Source: Tunturiibacter gelidiferens (GTDB lineage Bacteria > Acidobacteriota > Terriglobia > Terriglobales > Acidobacteriaceae). Taken from it: a stretch of DNA of 64,000 bases. This document shows, piece by piece, positions 62,830-64,000 of this stretch. Within the stretch, counting starts at the first letter, position 1. Each line of letters starts with the position of its first letter. Both the position numbers and the translations under genes were made by a program. The DNA is taken from positions 186,001 to 250,000 of the forward strand of contig NZ_JACHEB010000010.1 of the NCBI RefSeq assembly GCF_014201335.1, given 5' to 3'. The notes under the pieces are model-generated. The model was not told the origin of the DNA. It did not search any database and saw only the letters and a list, made by a program, of their open reading frames with translations.

Positions 62830-64000
62830 CTAGCAGGCCAAATCTTCCCGCTCGATCTCCATCGTGCCAAGATTTCCAAGGAGCGTCAACGCCATCATCT
62901 CCGGCCGGAACAGCTCCTGCGCCAGAACCTGCACATCGGCCGTCGATACGGCTTCAATCTCTTGCATAATCTCGTCCACGCCAAAGAATCGTCCAAAGTA
63001 CATCTGCTGCCGCGCGAGATTCGCCATCCTGCTGCCCGAGCTCTCAAGCCCGATCACCATATTGCTCTTCAGTTGATCCTTGGCTCGCTTCAACTCCACT
63101 TCGCTGACCGTCTCTTCCTTCAGACGCCGCAACTCCTGCAGGGTAAGCTGCAACACCTCCTGCGTCTTATCCACCGAGGTTCCCGCGTACACGCACAGCG
63201 AGCCGGTATCGCGGAACGGGTTCATCTCCGAGTAGATCGAGTAAGCCAGCCCCCGGTCCTCGCGAATCGTCTGGAACAGCCGCGAGCTCATCCCGCCACC
63301 CAACATCGTGTTCATCAGGTAGACCACATAACGCCGCGAATCATTCACCGGAGGCGCCGGCATCCCCAGGCACAACTGAACCTGCTCCAGCGACTTCTTC
63401 CGCTTCAACGTAATGTGCGGCGTAGCCCTCGGCGCAGCTACCTTCGTCGGCACGCTATCCCCGCTGGCAGCCAGCGAGCCAAACTCCTTCTCCACCTGAG
63501 CCACAAAGGCATCGTGCTCCAGGTTGCCCGCAGCCGAAAACACCATATTCCTCGGCGTAAACTGCCCCGCATAAAAGTTCAGCAGCGTCTGCTGGTCGAA
63601 GCTCTTCACCGTCTTGACGGTTCCCAGAATCGGACGTCCCAGCGCGTCGCCCTTCCAGAAGTTCTGCGTCCACACCTCGTGCACCAGGTAATCCGGATTA
63701 TCCTCGTCCATCTTGATCTCTTCCGAGATCACGCCCTTCTCGCGCTCCACGTCCTCAGGCGCAAAGGTTGGGTGCAACACCAGGTCCGACAGCACATCCA
63801 GCGCCGGCGCCACGTTCTCATCCAGCACCTTGATGTTGAAGCAGACTGTCTCCTTCCCGGTAAACGCGTCGAGATTGCCTCCAATCGTGTCCACCTCCCG
63901 GGCAATCTGCTGCGCCGACCGCGAGGTCGTGCCCTTGAACACCATATGCTCGACAAAGTGCGAGATCCCATTCACCTCTGCCGCCTCATCTCGCGACCCA
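62830..64000 (-). CDS. M16 family metallopeptidase (5' end beyond window)
   Basis: Partial: at least 389 residues, open at the right edge, where the reading frame continues upstream (GSRDEAAEVNGISHFVEH). The zinc motif HFVEH (HxxEH) lies about 12 residues inside, with the downstream Glu expected in EREKGVISEEI. Processing-peptidase fold with two homologous halves, ending LLGNLGTMEIEREDLAC. The GTG at 63975 is internal, not the start. Zinc peptidase of the pitrilysin family; substrate unknown. Confidence 0.9.
   Translation of the reverse strand, partial: GSRDEAAEVNGISHFVEHMVFKGTTSRSAQQIAREVDTIGGNLDAFTGKETVCFNIKVLDENVAPALDVLSDLVLHPTFAPEDVEREKGVISEEIKMDEDNPDYLVHEVWTQNFWKGDALGRPILGTVKTVKSFDQQTLLNFYAGQFTPRNMVFSAAGNLEHDAFVAQVEKEFGSLAASGDSVPTKVAAPRATPHITLKRKKSLEQVQLCLGMPAPPVNDSRRYVVYLMNTMLGGGMSSRLFQTIREDRGLAYSIYSEMNPFRDTGSLCVYAGTSVDKTQEVLQLTLQELRRLKEETVSEVELKRAKDQLKSNMVIGLESSGSRMANLARQQMYFGRFFGVDEIMQEIEAVSTADVQVLAQELFRPEMMALTLLGNLGTMEIEREDLAC

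Noticed and set aside
1..64000. tRNA, rRNA, CRISPR, transposase or prophage genes
   Set aside because: Read for T-loop motifs, regular repeats, DDE/tyrosine recombinase motifs and phage structural genes; none was convincing.

Overview
The window looks like chromosome from a member of the Acidobacteriaceae (Terriglobia; Edaphobacter/Granulicella/Terriglobus-like). This rests on an 831-residue orphan duplicated permease of the ADOP type, a VWFA-related protein of the kind expanded in acidobacteria, a futalosine-route menaquinone gene, lipid A genes that imply an outer membrane, and moderately GC-rich DNA. The genus is inferred and was not tested. I saw no rRNA, tRNA, CRISPR array, prophage or transposase.

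Layout. 0-5 kb: mqnD and bioY, a small FtsB-like divisome protein and the ADOP permease. 5-14 kb: periplasmic PPIase, FUSC membrane protein, malQ, a two-gene coupled unit with a stand-alone NAD-binding domain, two FtsX/MacB-type permeases without an ATPase, and a pentapeptide-repeat protein. 14-24.5 kb: an M1-peptidase-like protein with a destroyed zinc site plus TPRs, lpxB and a divergent YdeI-like gene that both carry apparent single-base frame interruptions, an alpha/beta hydrolase, an ABC exporter, a DUF1223 protein, hemW and ltaE. 24.5-33.7 kb: a CHASE3 histidine kinase with a lone receiver protein, then a complete phosphate-starvation locus (phoB-phoR-pstS-pstC-pstA-pstB-phoU) with candidate Pho boxes and a terminator between pstS and pstC. 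33.7-40 kb: an AddA/AddB-like helicase-nuclease pair. 40-51.2 kb: MFS transporter, Sco copper chaperone with an extra copper-binding domain, an ABC exporter with a coupled methyltransferase, oligopeptidase B, a DUF4142/TPM/LemA envelope group, and an RsbW/STAS partner-switch pair. 51.4-59.4 kb: a soluble MgtE-N/CBS protein and an atypical Nramp carrier separated by a four-gene block (CgeB-like glycosyltransferase, GMC oxidoreductase, VWFA protein, aldo/keto reductase). 59.5-64 kb: Nudix and HAD hydrolases, a PNPOx-like protein, LolA, a pilin-like protein and the 3' part of an M16 peptidase.

Strand composition changes across the window. Sampled + strand blocks before about 26 kb are G-rich whatever the gene orientation; after that they are C-rich. 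That is the polarity expected at a replication terminus. Other points for a second look are the pseudo-active-site M1 protein, the lpxB/YdeI frame problems with overlapping divergent start codons, and the possible functional link between the soluble MgtE-like sensor and the Nramp-related carrier.
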